Of a stretch of DNA of 64,000 nt, positions 49,069-57,976 are shown piece after piece; position 1 is the stretch's first letter; each line of letters opens with the position of its first letter. The notes beneath the pieces were generated by a model. That model was not told the origin of the DNA. It made no database searches and worked only from the letters and a program-made list of their open reading frames with translations. The position numbers were made by a program, and so were the translations under genes. Origin of the DNA: an uncultured Lachnospiraceae bacterium (GTDB lineage Bacteria > Bacillota > Clostridia > Lachnospirales > Lachnospiraceae); contig CAJTMW010000008.1 of assembly GCA_910577275.1 (NCBI GenBank), positions 62,658 to 126,657 of the forward strand, given 5' to 3'.

Positions 49069-49476
49069 ATGAATGTACGTAATTGTAAGAAATGTGGCAG
49101 AATCTTTAACTATGTTTTGGGACCTGTGATTTGTCCGAGGTGTAAGGAAGGCATGGAGGCGAAATTCCAGGAGGTAAAGTCGTATATCCGGGAGCATCAG
49201 GGCGCCGACATCAAGGAAGTATCAGAGGAGTGCGAGGTGGAAACCAGCCAGATTCGTCAGTGGATACGCGAGGAGCGTCTGCAGTTTTCCGACGACTCGC
49301 CTATAAGAATTCCCTGCGAAAGCTGCGGGGCAATGATTAAGTCCGGGCGTTTCTGCGACAAGTGCAAAGGGGAGCTGACGAACGAGCTGCGTCATACCAT
49401 GGAGATGGGTAAGCCCAAGGCGCCGGCGGCCAAACCAAGAAAGAGCGACGGCGACAAAATGCGTTTCCTGAAATAA
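49069..49476 (+). CDS. yvyF: YvyF-type flagellar-operon zinc protein
   Basis: The 135-residue protein has CKKCGRIF...CPRC at the start and CESCGAMIKSGRFCDKC in the second half, two four-Cys zinc sites around a helix-turn-helix-like middle (ADIKEVSEECEVETSQIRQWIREERL). This is the YvyF/TIGR03826 layout found next to comF and flgM in Bacillus. It is cytoplasmic; its role in flagellar expression is not settled. ATG 49069 is preferred, since GAGGAAG lies 6 bases before it; the ATG at 49057 overlaps that site. flgM and flgK are not next to it here, unlike in Bacillus. Confidence 0.85.
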   Translation: MNVRNCKKCGRIFNYVLGPVICPRCKEGMEAKFQEVKSYIREHQGADIKEVSEECEVETSQIRQWIREERLQFSDDSPIRIPCESCGAMIKSGRFCDKCKGELTNELRHTMEMGKPKAPAAKPRKSDGDKMRFLK

Positions 49477-49563
49477 CGCCGGCAGTCCGCCGCAGCCGAA
49501 AGGCCGCCTAGCGGCCGGTGCGCGCATGAGAGCGCTTCTCAATGACATTTGGAAGGTACGGAT

Positions 49564-49950
49564 ATGATAAATGAAGAAAGGGTCATCCTTATGACCAAGC
49601 TGGCTTCTTATGAAGCAAACGAAGGGAAAAAGGATATTTCAATCGTTAATTACTTCAGAGGCGATTACATTGGTTTCCAGATTTTGAAGTCGATTATTGC
49701 CGCTACGATATCTTTTTTTGCATTGTTCGCGGTCTACATTTTTTATAATTTTGAAGAACTGATGCAGGATATTTATAAGATGAATCTGCTGGAGTATGGA
49801 AAGAGTATTATTACGATTTATTTATGCTCTGTAGGTGCATACGGGGTTCTGTCTTATATTCTGTTTTCAGTCCGCTACAGCAGAGCCAGAAAAAGCCTGA
49901 AAAATTATTACGGGAATCTCAGGAAATTAGCGGGAATGTATGAAAAATAA
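49564..49950 (+). CDS. Small membrane protein of unknown function upstream of cdaA
   Basis: The 128-residue protein has a charged N-terminus (NEERVILMTKLASYEANEGKK), two membrane helices (about 43-66 and 84-108) and a basic C-terminal tail (RYSRARKSLKNYYGNLRKL) that should face the cytoplasm. I recognise no family and no catalytic motif. GGAAGG precedes the ATG by about 8 bases. It is 14 bases upstream of a larger membrane protein and then cdaA, all on one strand and closely spaced, so coexpression with c-di-AMP synthesis is likely. A link in function is inference. Confidence 0.75.
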   Translation: MINEERVILMTKLASYEANEGKKDISIVNYFRGDYIGFQILKSIIAATISFFALFAVYIFYNFEELMQDIYKMNLLEYGKSIITIYLCSVGAYGVLSYILFSVRYSRARKSLKNYYGNLRKLAGMYEK

Positions 49951-49964
49951 ACGAGGAAAACCAT

Positions 49965-50930
49965 ATGACAACCTTACTAGTTGCAAGACAGTACATTAAA
50001 ACTTTTATCAGTAAATATGAAGTATATCTGAAACCGCTGATGAAGCTTGTCATCGCGCTTGCCGCAATGATGATGCTCAACGGGAAAATCGGCTATATGC
50101 ACAGGCTGGACAGCATTTCCATTGTGCTGATTATTGCCCTTATGTGTTCTTTCATGCCGATGAACTTTATTATTTTTGTGTCGGCGCTCTTTATGATACT
50201 GCATCTTTACGCGTTATCTCTGGAGTGTGCGGCTATTATGCTGGTGATATTTCTGGTAATGTTTCTGCTTTACTTCAGATTTTCGCCAAAGGACGCCCTG
50301 GTGGTAATACTTACGCCTATGTGCTTTGTACTTAAAATCCCTTATGTGATGCCTCTGGCAATGGGGCTTTTGGGAACGCCGGCCAGCGCGGTATCCGTGG
50401 GCTGCGGCGTTGTGGTAAGCTTTCTGATTGGCCATGTCACCGACAACGCAACCGCAATTATGAGTATGGACTCGGACGATATGGCAACCAGGTTCCGGTT
50501 CATTATCGACAGTTTTCTTGACAATAAAGAGATGCTGCTCACCATAGCCGCTTTTGCCGCAACCATCACCGTTGTGTATTTAATCAGGAGAATGTCGGTT
50601 GACCATGCGTGGACCATTGCAATCATAGCCGGGGCGCTTACGGACGTGGTTTTACTGCTGGTGGGCGATTTGATGTTTGATACCAACGTATCTTTCGGAG
50701 GCATTATTATCGGGACAATTATCGCCGTGCTGATAGCAAAGGTAGTGGAATTCTTTTCCTTTAATCTGGATTACAGCCGGACGGAGAAGGTTCAGTTTGA
50801 GGATGACGAATATTACTACTATGTAAAAGCAATACCCAAGTTTACGGTATCGACGCCCTCAAGGACTGTCAAACGGATTAATGCCACCAGAAAGCATTCT
50901 TCGGGCAGCCACCCGAAAAATAATAATTAA
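49965..50930 (+). CDS. Polytopic membrane protein of unknown function upstream of cdaA
   Basis: The 321-residue protein has about eight or nine hydrophobic segments between residues 25 and 270 and a soluble tail with the unusual EDDEYYYYVKAIPKF followed by Thr/Ser/Lys/Arg-rich sequence. I know no family name. The helices contain conserved-looking Gly/Pro pairs (VMPLAMGLLGTP), as in transporters or channels, but no ion-binding motif stands out. It sits 36 bases ahead of cdaA. c-di-AMP mainly controls potassium and osmolyte transport, so a regulated transporter or a CdaA partner are both possible; neither is shown. Confidence 0.75.
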   Translation: MTTLLVARQYIKTFISKYEVYLKPLMKLVIALAAMMMLNGKIGYMHRLDSISIVLIIALMCSFMPMNFIIFVSALFMILHLYALSLECAAIMLVIFLVMFLLYFRFSPKDALVVILTPMCFVLKIPYVMPLAMGLLGTPASAVSVGCGVVVSFLIGHVTDNATAIMSMDSDDMATRFRFIIDSFLDNKEMLLTIAAFAATITVVYLIRRMSVDHAWTIAIIAGALTDVVLLLVGDLMFDTNVSFGGIIIGTIIAVLIAKVVEFFSFNLDYSRTEKVQFEDDEYYYYVKAIPKFTVSTPSRTVKRINATRKHSSGSHPKNNN

Positions 50931-50966
50931 AAATCAGTATTTTAAAGTAACGGGGAATGACTGAAA

Positions 50967-51836
50967 ATGATATATATAAAGGAACTTAGCGAGATATCCC
51001 TGTCACGTATGTCAGGCTTGCGCTGGACGGATATTGTGGAAATCATCATCCTTGCATTTGTACTGTATTATGTGCTGGTATGGATTAAAAATACAAAGGC
51101 ATGGTCGGTACTTAAAGGATTTTTTGTTATTGTGGCTTTTATTCTGATTGCCGCATACTTTGAAATGAACACCATTATCTGGATAGTGCAGAATACTTTC
51201 GGCGTAGTGGCGACGGCCGTGGTGGTAATTCTGCAGCCGGAGCTGAGGAAGGCAATCGACGAGCTTGGCAGGAAAAATATCTTAACTTCCATCCTTCCCT
51301 TTGAAGTGGGAAGAAGTTCGCCGGAGGGCAGATTTTCCGACAAGACAATCAATGAAATTGCAAAGGCATGCGTGGAGATGGGCAAGGTGAAAACCGGTGC
51401 TCTGATTGTGATGGAACAAAATCAGCGCCTTACGGAATACGAGAGGACAGGAATCGATGTGGACGGCATTGTTACAAGCCAGCTTCTCATCAATATTTTT
51501 GAACACAACACCCCCCTTCACGACGGAGCCATAATTGTCAGGGGCAACAGGGTAACTTCCGCCACCTGTTATCTTCCCCTGTCGGATAATATGCAGCTCA
51601 GCAAGGATTTGGGAACCAGGCACAGAGCCGGCGTGGGAATATCCGAGGTGACGGATTCCCTCACCGTAATCGTGTCCGAGGAAACCGGAAAAATCAGCGT
51701 GGCATATGAAGGAAAGTTAGAGCGGGGATTAAGCGGCGACGCCCTGAAGGAAAGACTGAAATTAATACAGAATAAGCCGGAGACAGAGAGTCGGAAAAAG
51801 ATTCTGTGGAAGGGACGGTCGAAAGGTGAAAAATAG
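50967..51836 (+). CDS. cdaA: Membrane diadenylate cyclase CdaA
   Basis: The 289-residue protein has three N-terminal membrane helices (about 22-90) and a DAC domain (about 100-265) with the active-site motifs HDGAIIVRGNRV (DGA) and LGTRHRAGVGISE (RHR). It makes c-di-AMP from two ATP. The following gene encodes CdaR (YbbR domains) and the next GlmM, the conserved cdaA-cdaR-glmM order in which CdaR and GlmM bind and modulate the cyclase. CdaR starts inside the end of cdaA (11-base overlap). The two unknown membrane proteins upstream are probably on the same transcript. Confidence 0.97.
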   Translation: MIYIKELSEISLSRMSGLRWTDIVEIIILAFVLYYVLVWIKNTKAWSVLKGFFVIVAFILIAAYFEMNTIIWIVQNTFGVVATAVVVILQPELRKAIDELGRKNILTSILPFEVGRSSPEGRFSDKTINEIAKACVEMGKVKTGALIVMEQNQRLTEYERTGIDVDGIVTSQLLINIFEHNTPLHDGAIIVRGNRVTSATCYLPLSDNMQLSKDLGTRHRAGVGISEVTDSLTVIVSEETGKISVAYEGKLERGLSGDALKERLKLIQNKPETESRKKILWKGRSKGEK

Positions 51837-53115
51837 ATTGACAAACAACATCGGACTGAAGCTGGCGTCTGTTTTTTGCGCGTTGGTGCTCTGGCTGGTA
51901 GTCAACAGCATGAACGACCCGACGGTTCCTCAGCCCTATTACAATATACCGGTTAAGCTTTTAAATACAAATCTGATTACGGATTCCAATCAGGTATATG
52001 AAATTCTCGACGACACGGATGTCATCAGCAGAGTGGTGGTGCGGGCGCCCCGTTCTGTCATCAGTGAATTGAAGGCCGATAATATTATCGCGACGGCGGA
52101 CGTCAGCGAGCTGAGCAGTCTGGACACGATTTCCATTAAGCTCTCGACAGACGTCTCCTACAGAGATATTGTGAGCATCACGGGCAGTATCGATACGGTT
52201 AAGCTCAATATTGAAAATAAGAGAAGCAAGGCTCTTGCTCTGAAGGCAACAGCGGTCGGAAAGCAGGAAAACGGATATATCATAGGAGATATTACAACCG
52301 ACCAGAACCTTGTAAGAATTTCCGGGCCACAGTCCGTAATCGACAGGATTGCAAGGGCCTCGGTGGAAGTGGACGTCAGCGGAATGACCAGCGATATTCT
52401 CACCAATGCGGAAATTAAGTTTTATGATTCGGAGGATGTGGAGGTAGACGTCAGCGGCGCGACATTAAATATCAAGTCTGTGAGCGTGAAGGTGAGCATT
52501 GCTCAGACAAAGAGCGTTCCGGTGAACTTTACCGTGGAGGGAGAGGCGGCCTCCGGTTATCGGTACACCGGCGAAATTGAAGGCAACGGCGGAGAGGTTC
52601 TCATTGCCGGCAGGGCAGGTGCGCTTAAGAATATCGCCTCCATAGAAGTGCCGGCGGAAGCGCTTGATATTACGGATATGACGGAGGACTGGCAGACAGA
52701 AGTGGATATCCGTCCTTATCTTCCTGACAATGTTACTCTGGCGAATCCTTCGGACGCCGTGCGTACGGTTACCGTGCGCATCGAGCAGGAGGCTTCCAAG
52801 AGGATGGAAATCAGAAGCGAAAGGGTCAGGATTACAAACCTTCCGGAAGGATATGACGCCAGTATTTCCGGTCTGGATGAAACCTTTATTATGGAAATCA
52901 GGGGACTTTCAAGAGATGTGGCTGCCGTGCAGGCAAGCGGTATCAGCGGTACGGTGGATATTGAAAGATGGATGCAGCTAAGAGGAACAGATGTGCCGGA
53001 GACAGGATTTTTCTCGGTGGCGGTTGATTTCGGGCTGCCTGAGGAAGTGGAAATGGTAAGACCGGTTACCGTAACTTTGCATATTTCAGAACTGGAGGAA
53101 GAAGAAAATGAGTAG
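51826..53115 (+). CDS. cdaR: YbbR-domain regulator of CdaA
   Basis: The 429-residue protein has one N-terminal membrane helix (NIGLKLASVFCALVLWLVVNS in parts) and four extracellular YbbR repeats, the first around 45-130 (PVKLLNTNLITDS), then about 140-220, 230-320 and 335-420. CdaR sits on the outside and modulates c-di-AMP synthesis by CdaA. It starts with GTG within the cdaA end and overlaps glmM by 8 bases, so translation of the three is coupled. The name CdaR here means the CdaA regulator, not the sugar-diacid regulator family of the PucR-type gene at 18392. Confidence 0.93.
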   Translation: MKNRLTNNIGLKLASVFCALVLWLVVNSMNDPTVPQPYYNIPVKLLNTNLITDSNQVYEILDDTDVISRVVVRAPRSVISELKADNIIATADVSELSSLDTISIKLSTDVSYRDIVSITGSIDTVKLNIENKRSKALALKATAVGKQENGYIIGDITTDQNLVRISGPQSVIDRIARASVEVDVSGMTSDILTNAEIKFYDSEDVEVDVSGATLNIKSVSVKVSIAQTKSVPVNFTVEGEAASGYRYTGEIEGNGGEVLIAGRAGALKNIASIEVPAEALDITDMTEDWQTEVDIRPYLPDNVTLANPSDAVRTVTVRIEQEASKRMEIRSERVRITNLPEGYDASISGLDETFIMEIRGLSRDVAAVQASGISGTVDIERWMQLRGTDVPETGFFSVAVDFGLPEEVEMVRPVTVTLHISELEEEENE

Positions 53116-54457
53116 ATTATTTGGTACGGACGGCGTCAGAGGCGTTGCAAACGACGAGCTGACATTACAGCTTGCAATGCAGTTAGGGCAGGCAGGAGCC
53201 TATGTGCTTACAAAGGAAAACATGCATAAGCCGACCATTATGGTAGGCTGCGATACCAGAATTTCAGGAGATATGCTGGCCAACGCCCTGATGGCGGGTA
53301 TCTGCTCCGTGGGCGCCAATGCCGTGTACGTAGGAGTGATTCCCACTCCGGCGGTAGCATACCTCACCAGAAAATATAAGGTGGATGCGGGCGTTGTGAT
53401 TTCGGCGTCCCACAATCCGGTGGAGTTTAACGGAATCAAGTTTTTTGATGGGGACGGCTATAAGCTGCCGGACGCCCTGGAGGATGAAATCGAGGATGTT
53501 ATCAAAAACAATATGAACGGCATTAAATTTCCCACAGGGCCTAACGTGGGGAAAATCAAATATCGTACGGATGCGAGAGAAGAATATATCAACCATTCCA
53601 TCCGCTCCGTAAATGTGGACTTATCGAAGCTGAAAATCGTTGTGGACTGTGCGGAGGGAGCTGCTCACTATACTTCCGTGGAAGCGCTCAGAGAGCTTGG
53701 CGGCAACGTGGTTGCCATCCATAACATGCCCGACGGAACCAACATTAACGCCAACTGCGGCTCTACCCATATGGAGGAGCTGATGGCAAGGGTGGTCTAC
53801 GAGAAGGCGGATATCGGCCTTGCCTTTGACGGCGACGCCGACAGACTGATGGCGGTGGATGAGCAGGGCAGAGTGGTGGACGGCGACCAGATTATGGCCA
53901 TTGTGGGCAGCCATATGAAAGAAAACGGCGAGCTGACGGATGATACCATTGTGGCGACTGTCATGAGCAACCTCGGTTTCTTCCTCATGGGAGAAAAGGA
54001 AGGAATCCATATCGAGCAGACAAAGGTCGGCGACAGGTATGTGCTTGAGAGAATGAAGGAAATCGGAGCCAGCCTCGGAGGCGAACAGTCGGGCCACATC
54101 ATTTTCCTGAAGGAAAATACCACGGGAGACGGCCTCTTAAGCGCGCTGCATCTTTTGAAGGTAATGGTGGAAACCGGCAAACCTTTGTCGGAGCTTGCGT
54201 CCGTCATGGAGGTACTGCCTCAGGCGCTGGTAAACGCAAAGGTGCCCAACCACAAAAAAGAAAAATATATGGAATACCCTGAAATTGCCAGCGCGATTAA
54301 AGAGCTTACGGATAAGTTCGCCGGCGAAGGCAGAGTATTAATCCGTCCTTCGGGAACAGAGCCCCTCGTGCGGGTTATGATTGAGGGCAAGGACCAGAAG
54401 ATGATTGAGAAGGAGGCAAATAAGCTTGCCGCACTGATTCAGAATATTATGCTGTAA
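53108..54457 (+). CDS. glmM: Phosphoglucosamine mutase
   Basis: The 449-residue enzyme converts glucosamine-6-phosphate to glucosamine-1-phosphate for peptidoglycan precursors. It has the phosphoserine loop VVISASHNPVEFNG (about 97-110), the metal loop FDGDADRLMAVD, the sugar loop GGEQSGHII and the phosphate loop LIRPSGTEPLVRVM. The start SRLFGTDGVRGVAND is diagnostic. It is coupled to cdaR by overlap. In other Firmicutes GlmM binds CdaA and lowers c-di-AMP output, tying wall synthesis to the second messenger. Confidence 0.98.
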   Translation: MSRLFGTDGVRGVANDELTLQLAMQLGQAGAYVLTKENMHKPTIMVGCDTRISGDMLANALMAGICSVGANAVYVGVIPTPAVAYLTRKYKVDAGVVISASHNPVEFNGIKFFDGDGYKLPDALEDEIEDVIKNNMNGIKFPTGPNVGKIKYRTDAREEYINHSIRSVNVDLSKLKIVVDCAEGAAHYTSVEALRELGGNVVAIHNMPDGTNINANCGSTHMEELMARVVYEKADIGLAFDGDADRLMAVDEQGRVVDGDQIMAIVGSHMKENGELTDDTIVATVMSNLGFFLMGEKEGIHIEQTKVGDRYVLERMKEIGASLGGEQSGHIIFLKENTTGDGLLSALHLLKVMVETGKPLSELASVMEVLPQALVNAKVPNHKKEKYMEYPEIASAIKELTDKFAGEGRVLIRPSGTEPLVRVMIEGKDQKMIEKEANKLAALIQNIML

Positions 54458-54489
54458 CCGGAGCAGAAAACGAATGGGAGGGAAACGGT

Positions 54490-54753
54490 ATGGTAAGCCA
54501 GAAAGTGGTTATTAAGAACCCGACGGGCCTTCACCTGAGACCGGCAGGTATCCTGTGTAAGGAGGCAATGCAGTTCAAGTCGCTGATTACATTTTCTTTC
54601 AGGGGCAGTACTGCAAACGCCAAGAGCGTGTTAAGTGTTTTAGGTGCCTGTGTGAAATGCGGGGATGAAGTTGAATTTGTCTGTGAAGGCGAGGATGAAG
54701 CCGAGGCGCTTGCGACCCTGGTGAAGGCAATTGAGAACGGTTTGGGTGAATAA
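54490..54753 (+). CDS. HPr-like phosphocarrier protein
   Basis: The 87-residue protein has the HPr active-site loop NPTGLHLRPAGI with the phosphorylatable His at about 15, and the regulatory Ser region ANAKSVLSVLGAC with Ser at about 46. Both sites of a Firmicute HPr are therefore present; Crh would lack the His. It could carry phosphate from enzyme I in the PTS and, as the Ser-phosphorylated form, act with CcpA. No PTS enzyme is nearby. It follows glmM by 32 bases and ends at a strong terminator. Whether it is the main HPr of the cell cannot be told. Confidence 0.88.
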   Translation: MVSQKVVIKNPTGLHLRPAGILCKEAMQFKSLITFSFRGSTANAKSVLSVLGACVKCGDEVEFVCEGEDEAEALATLVKAIENGLGE

Positions 54754-54763
54754 GGAAAATAAT

Positions 54764-54797
54764 AAGCTCCGGGGATTTAAGCTCCCGGAGCTTTTGT
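54764..54797. terminator. Terminator after the HPr gene, usable on both strands
   Basis: AAGCTCCGGG (54764-54773) pairs with CCCGGAGCTT (54784-54793), followed by TTTTG. On the minus strand it lies 43 bases past the DUF3048 gene. Confidence 0.8.
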
Positions 54798-54839
54798 TAC
54801 AATAAGCCGTTCTGCGAAGCGGCGTTTGTTGTATGTTAT

Positions 54840-56000
54840 TCAGTCGGACTCCACGGTCTTTCCATCCACCAGGAACGTATCGCCTTCCTTAAGAATGCAG
54901 ACCATTGTCTTTCCGGTGTTCAGCTTGATTTCATTTCCGTTATCGTCATAGTAACTGGTGGCGCCGTAATCAGAAGCTTTTTCCCAGGTAACATGAATGC
55001 CTTTTCCATTTGTAAAAAACCAGCCGTCGCGGGTATTGTCATGGCATTGAAAAGAAAGATAACCTTTCTGGTCCCTGACTTCATAATAGGTATTCTGAAT
55101 CAGCAGGTTTTTAAAGGAGAGCTGTTCGTTATCGGCCAAATCAATGTGAGGGCCGTCGCCCTCTCCCGGTATATTCTGGTATCTGTCATAGAGTCCTGTC
55201 TCCTCGTTATATAAAAAATATGGATTTGTGACAGGATAGGCGGGAGCCATATCGATTTTGGAAGCGGCGACCGCGTCAGGGTACTGCTCCAGGGTGTTCG
55301 GAGCCGTTTCCGGGGCAAACAAATAATGTTCTTCGTCCGCATAATCTTCCCTGTACTCTAGGGGATAACCGTAGTGATTGGCAGCATTTTTAATTCTGTC
55401 CGTGTCGGTAAACGCATTGTCCGTGGAATTTTTTGCGGAATCCCTGTAGCTTGCCTTCGGATAGCTGATGCAGTCAATGTTCTGAGTGTCGATGCGCTCA
55501 ACGAGGCTGTCCATGTAAAAGGGCCCGCCGTAATGAATAAAGATGGCATCCCATTCAAATGCCCAGTACATAAAATAGTCGCGCCCGCTCCGTATATTTC
55601 CCAGCTTATCAATGCCGTTCCAGTCGTCATATATCGCCATCAGCCTCGTAAGGTCGTTTTCAACGCTGCATTCATAGAGAACGGAAGCCTTTGAAAGGCC
55701 GTAATGGCTTGCAGTTTTTGAGTTGGGAACCAAAACCGCAATGGGACGGGTTTTGTCAACGGATTCGTCCACCCATTCATTGGTAATCCGGCTTCTGACC
55801 ATACCATCTTCGGGGGGCATGTCCGTCTCTATCGATTCTTTGACCGTTAGGCCGTCATCCTTCTGTATTTCTTCGGACTGCGTCTCCCTGGCGGGCGAAG
55901 CGTCAGGCACGGCGTCAGTTTCTCCCGTATCCTTTCCACAACCAAATAAAAAAAGAGATGAAGACAAGGCGGCAAGAAAGAGAACCTGTAATCTTTTCAT
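54840..56000 (-). CDS. DUF3048 domain lipoprotein (YerB type)
   Basis: The 386-residue protein has a signal peptide and lipobox LFLFGC, an acidic linker (about 25-65) and two DUF3048 domains: the first with RPIAVLVPNSKTASHYGLSKASVLYE in parts and GNIRSGRDYFM, the second from about 270 (YEVRDQKGYLSFQCHDNTRDGWFF in parts). YerB in Bacillus is a lipoprotein of this family with unknown activity. It should be anchored on the outside of the membrane. It is monocistronic on the minus strand with an extended -10 promoter. No catalytic residues are established for the family. Confidence 0.9.
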   Translation of the reverse strand: MKRLQVLFLAALSSSLFLFGCGKDTGETDAVPDASPARETQSEEIQKDDGLTVKESIETDMPPEDGMVRSRITNEWVDESVDKTRPIAVLVPNSKTASHYGLSKASVLYECSVENDLTRLMAIYDDWNGIDKLGNIRSGRDYFMYWAFEWDAIFIHYGGPFYMDSLVERIDTQNIDCISYPKASYRDSAKNSTDNAFTDTDRIKNAANHYGYPLEYREDYADEEHYLFAPETAPNTLEQYPDAVAASKIDMAPAYPVTNPYFLYNEETGLYDRYQNIPGEGDGPHIDLADNEQLSFKNLLIQNTYYEVRDQKGYLSFQCHDNTRDGWFFTNGKGIHVTWEKASDYGATSYYDDNGNEIKLNTGKTMVCILKEGDTFLVDGKTVESD

Positions 56001-56068
56001 CCTGTTTCCTCACTTTCTGTTTGCGCAGGCAATGAGTAAACCTCGCGCGGCTCATTGCCAACGCATAC

Positions 56069-56097
56069 AGTATAACATATCGCAGGTCGTGAGTCAC
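56069..56097 (-). promoter_or_regulatory. Promoter of the DUF3048 gene
   Basis: On the minus strand GTGACT (56092-56097), a 17-base spacer and TATACT (56069-56074) preceded by TGt, an extended -10. Confidence 0.55.
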
Positions 56098-56158
56098 CAG
56101 AGAAAGTATTAAGAAAATATTACGATTAACGGCTTCCATGCAATTTATTTTATCAGGC

Positions 56159-56187
56159 TTGTCTAAATCGAGATTAAAGGGTAAAAT
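56159..56187 (+). promoter_or_regulatory. Promoter of the PAP2/GDP-fucose block
   Basis: TTGTCT (56159-56164), a 17-base spacer and TAAAAT (56182-56187), about 50 bases before the PAP2 gene. Confidence 0.6.
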
Positions 56188-56235
56188 AACAACGGAAGGC
56201 TTATAGCTGAAAAAGCATTGTGATGAGGATACGAG

Positions 56236-56691
56236 ATGAAATTTTTAACGGAATTATTTGGCAACCGGATTTTTATTTCCGCCGCGCTGGGGTGGTTTGT
56301 GGCCCAGGTGCTCAAAACCCTGATTCATATGTTTATCACAAAACAGTTTGTGATGGAGAGAATGGTGGGAAGCGGAGGGATGCCCAGCTCCCATTCGGCA
56401 ACGGTCTGCGGACTGGCTACGGCCGTGGGGATACGTTACGGCGGCGGAAGCTATGAATTTGCCATGGCGGCGATTCTCGCCATTGTGGTGATGCATGACG
56501 CCATGGGCGTGCGCATGGAAACGGGCAGGCAGGGAAAGGTTTTAAATGAAATGCTGGAAGTATTTACCAACATGGGTAAGCAAATCAGCGCGGAGGCGAG
56601 ACTGAAGGAATTTGTGGGACATACGCCTCTGCAGGTGCTGATGGGCGCCATTTTGGGAATTATCATTGCGGTAATCGTAATGAGCGTATAA
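56236..56691 (+). CDS. Divergent PAP2 family membrane protein (YuiD type)
   Basis: The 151-residue protein has four or five membrane helices and the family pattern GWFVAQVLKTLIH, GGMPSSHSATVCGL (the PAP2 histidine motif) and GVRMETGRQGKVLNEM. Members of the divergent PAP2 (DUF212) family resemble lipid phosphatases, and the SSHS motif suggests phosphatase activity on a lipid phosphate, perhaps a polyprenyl carrier. The GDP-fucose genes follow, so a part in surface polymer synthesis is plausible but not shown. It is preceded by a TTGTCT/TAAAAT promoter. Confidence 0.88.
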   Translation: MKFLTELFGNRIFISAALGWFVAQVLKTLIHMFITKQFVMERMVGSGGMPSSHSATVCGLATAVGIRYGGGSYEFAMAAILAIVVMHDAMGVRMETGRQGKVLNEMLEVFTNMGKQISAEARLKEFVGHTPLQVLMGAILGIIIAVIVMSV

Positions 56692-56813
56692 GCCGTCTGC
56701 AAAGGAGGATTCCCGCGGCGGCGGACAGGGAAGCGCCTGCAGGCATCAGGTATTTGGCGGTTGCCGCGGCTGCCGGCAGGCGGAAAGCAGTTTGCAATCG
56801 AAAGGAGAATAAA

Positions 56814-57893
56814 ATGCAAAAAACAGCTTTAATTACAGGCGTTACAGGACAGGACGGCTCCTATCTGGCGGAATTTCTGCTGGAGAAGGGGTATGAGGTG
56901 CACGGGCTGATAAGGAGGCACAGCATCAGCAATACCGGCCGTATTGAGCATATTTTACAGTCGGATTACAATAAGGTGAAGTTTTTTCTTCACTTTGCGG
57001 ATACCACTGATTCCAGCAACCTGATGCGGCTGATAGGCGAAATCCGTCCTACGGAGGTTTACAATCTGGCGGCTCAGTCCCATGTGGGGGTATCCTTCGA
57101 GGTGCCCGAATACACGGCGGACGCCACAGGGGTGAGCACCATAAAGCTCCTCGAGGCAATCCGGGTAAACGGCGGGAACTGCCGATACTATCAGGCGTCC
57201 ACCTCCGAACTGTTCGGCGGGCTCCCCGAAACGGCGCCCCAGAGCGAGAAGACGCCCTTTTATCCCAAGAGCCCTTACGGAGTGGCCAAGCTTTATTCCT
57301 ACTGGATAACCGTAAATTACCGTGAATCCTACAATATGTTTGCCTGCAACGGCATATTGTTTAACCATGAATCTCCCAGGAGAGGAGAAAACTTCGTTAC
57401 CCGTAAAATTACGCTGGCAATTGCAAACATAATTGCCGGGAAGCAGGAAAAGCTTTCCCTGGGAAATATGAATGCCAAGCGGGACTGGGGCTTTGCCGGG
57501 GATTATGTCGAGGGAATGTGGATGATGCTGCAGCAGGACAAGGCGGACGATTATGTGCTTGCCACCAATGAAACCCACACGGTGCGGGAGTTCGTGGAAG
57601 CGGCGTTTAAGGAGCTGGGAATCACCGTAAGGTGGGAAGGGCAGGGAATCCATGAAAAAGGATACGACTCTGAGACAGGAAAGCTTCTGGTGGACGTGAA
57701 TCCTGAATTTTACCGCCCGGCGGAAGTGGAATTTCTCTGGGGAAATGCGGCGAAGGCGGAAAAAGCCCTTGGCTGGAAGCGGAAAGTGGACTTTAACGGA
57801 CTGGTGGCTATGATGATGGACGCTGACATGAAGGCAATTGCCAAAATGAGCAGCAGCGAATACAGAAACAGCCGGAAAAACGGGGAAGCATAG
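56814..57893 (+). CDS. gmd: GDP-mannose 4,6-dehydratase
   Basis: The 359-residue enzyme starts ALITGVTGQDGSYLAEFLL, the NADP-binding GxxGxxG loop with the gmd-specific Q-D-G-S, and carries STSELFGGLPETAPQSE and the catalytic YGVAK (YxxxK). FNHESPRRGENFVTRKI and GNMNAKRDWGFAGDYVEGMW are diagnostic. It turns GDP-mannose into GDP-4-keto-6-deoxymannose. The second pathway enzyme, Fcl, lies about 1.9 kb downstream behind a large membrane protein. The start ATG 56814 follows AAAGGAG. Confidence 0.97.
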   Translation: MQKTALITGVTGQDGSYLAEFLLEKGYEVHGLIRRHSISNTGRIEHILQSDYNKVKFFLHFADTTDSSNLMRLIGEIRPTEVYNLAAQSHVGVSFEVPEYTADATGVSTIKLLEAIRVNGGNCRYYQASTSELFGGLPETAPQSEKTPFYPKSPYGVAKLYSYWITVNYRESYNMFACNGILFNHESPRRGENFVTRKITLAIANIIAGKQEKLSLGNMNAKRDWGFAGDYVEGMWMMLQQDKADDYVLATNETHTVREFVEAAFKELGITVRWEGQGIHEKGYDSETGKLLVDVNPEFYRPAEVEFLWGNAAKAEKALGWKRKVDFNGLVAMMMDADMKAIAKMSSSEYRNSRKNGEA

Positions 57894-57976
57894 ATTACGG
57901 ATGCGGACACTTTGACTTTGGCAGAGCAGACCTGCCGGACTGACTGCAGGCCTGCCGGGATGATGAGGATGGGCAG

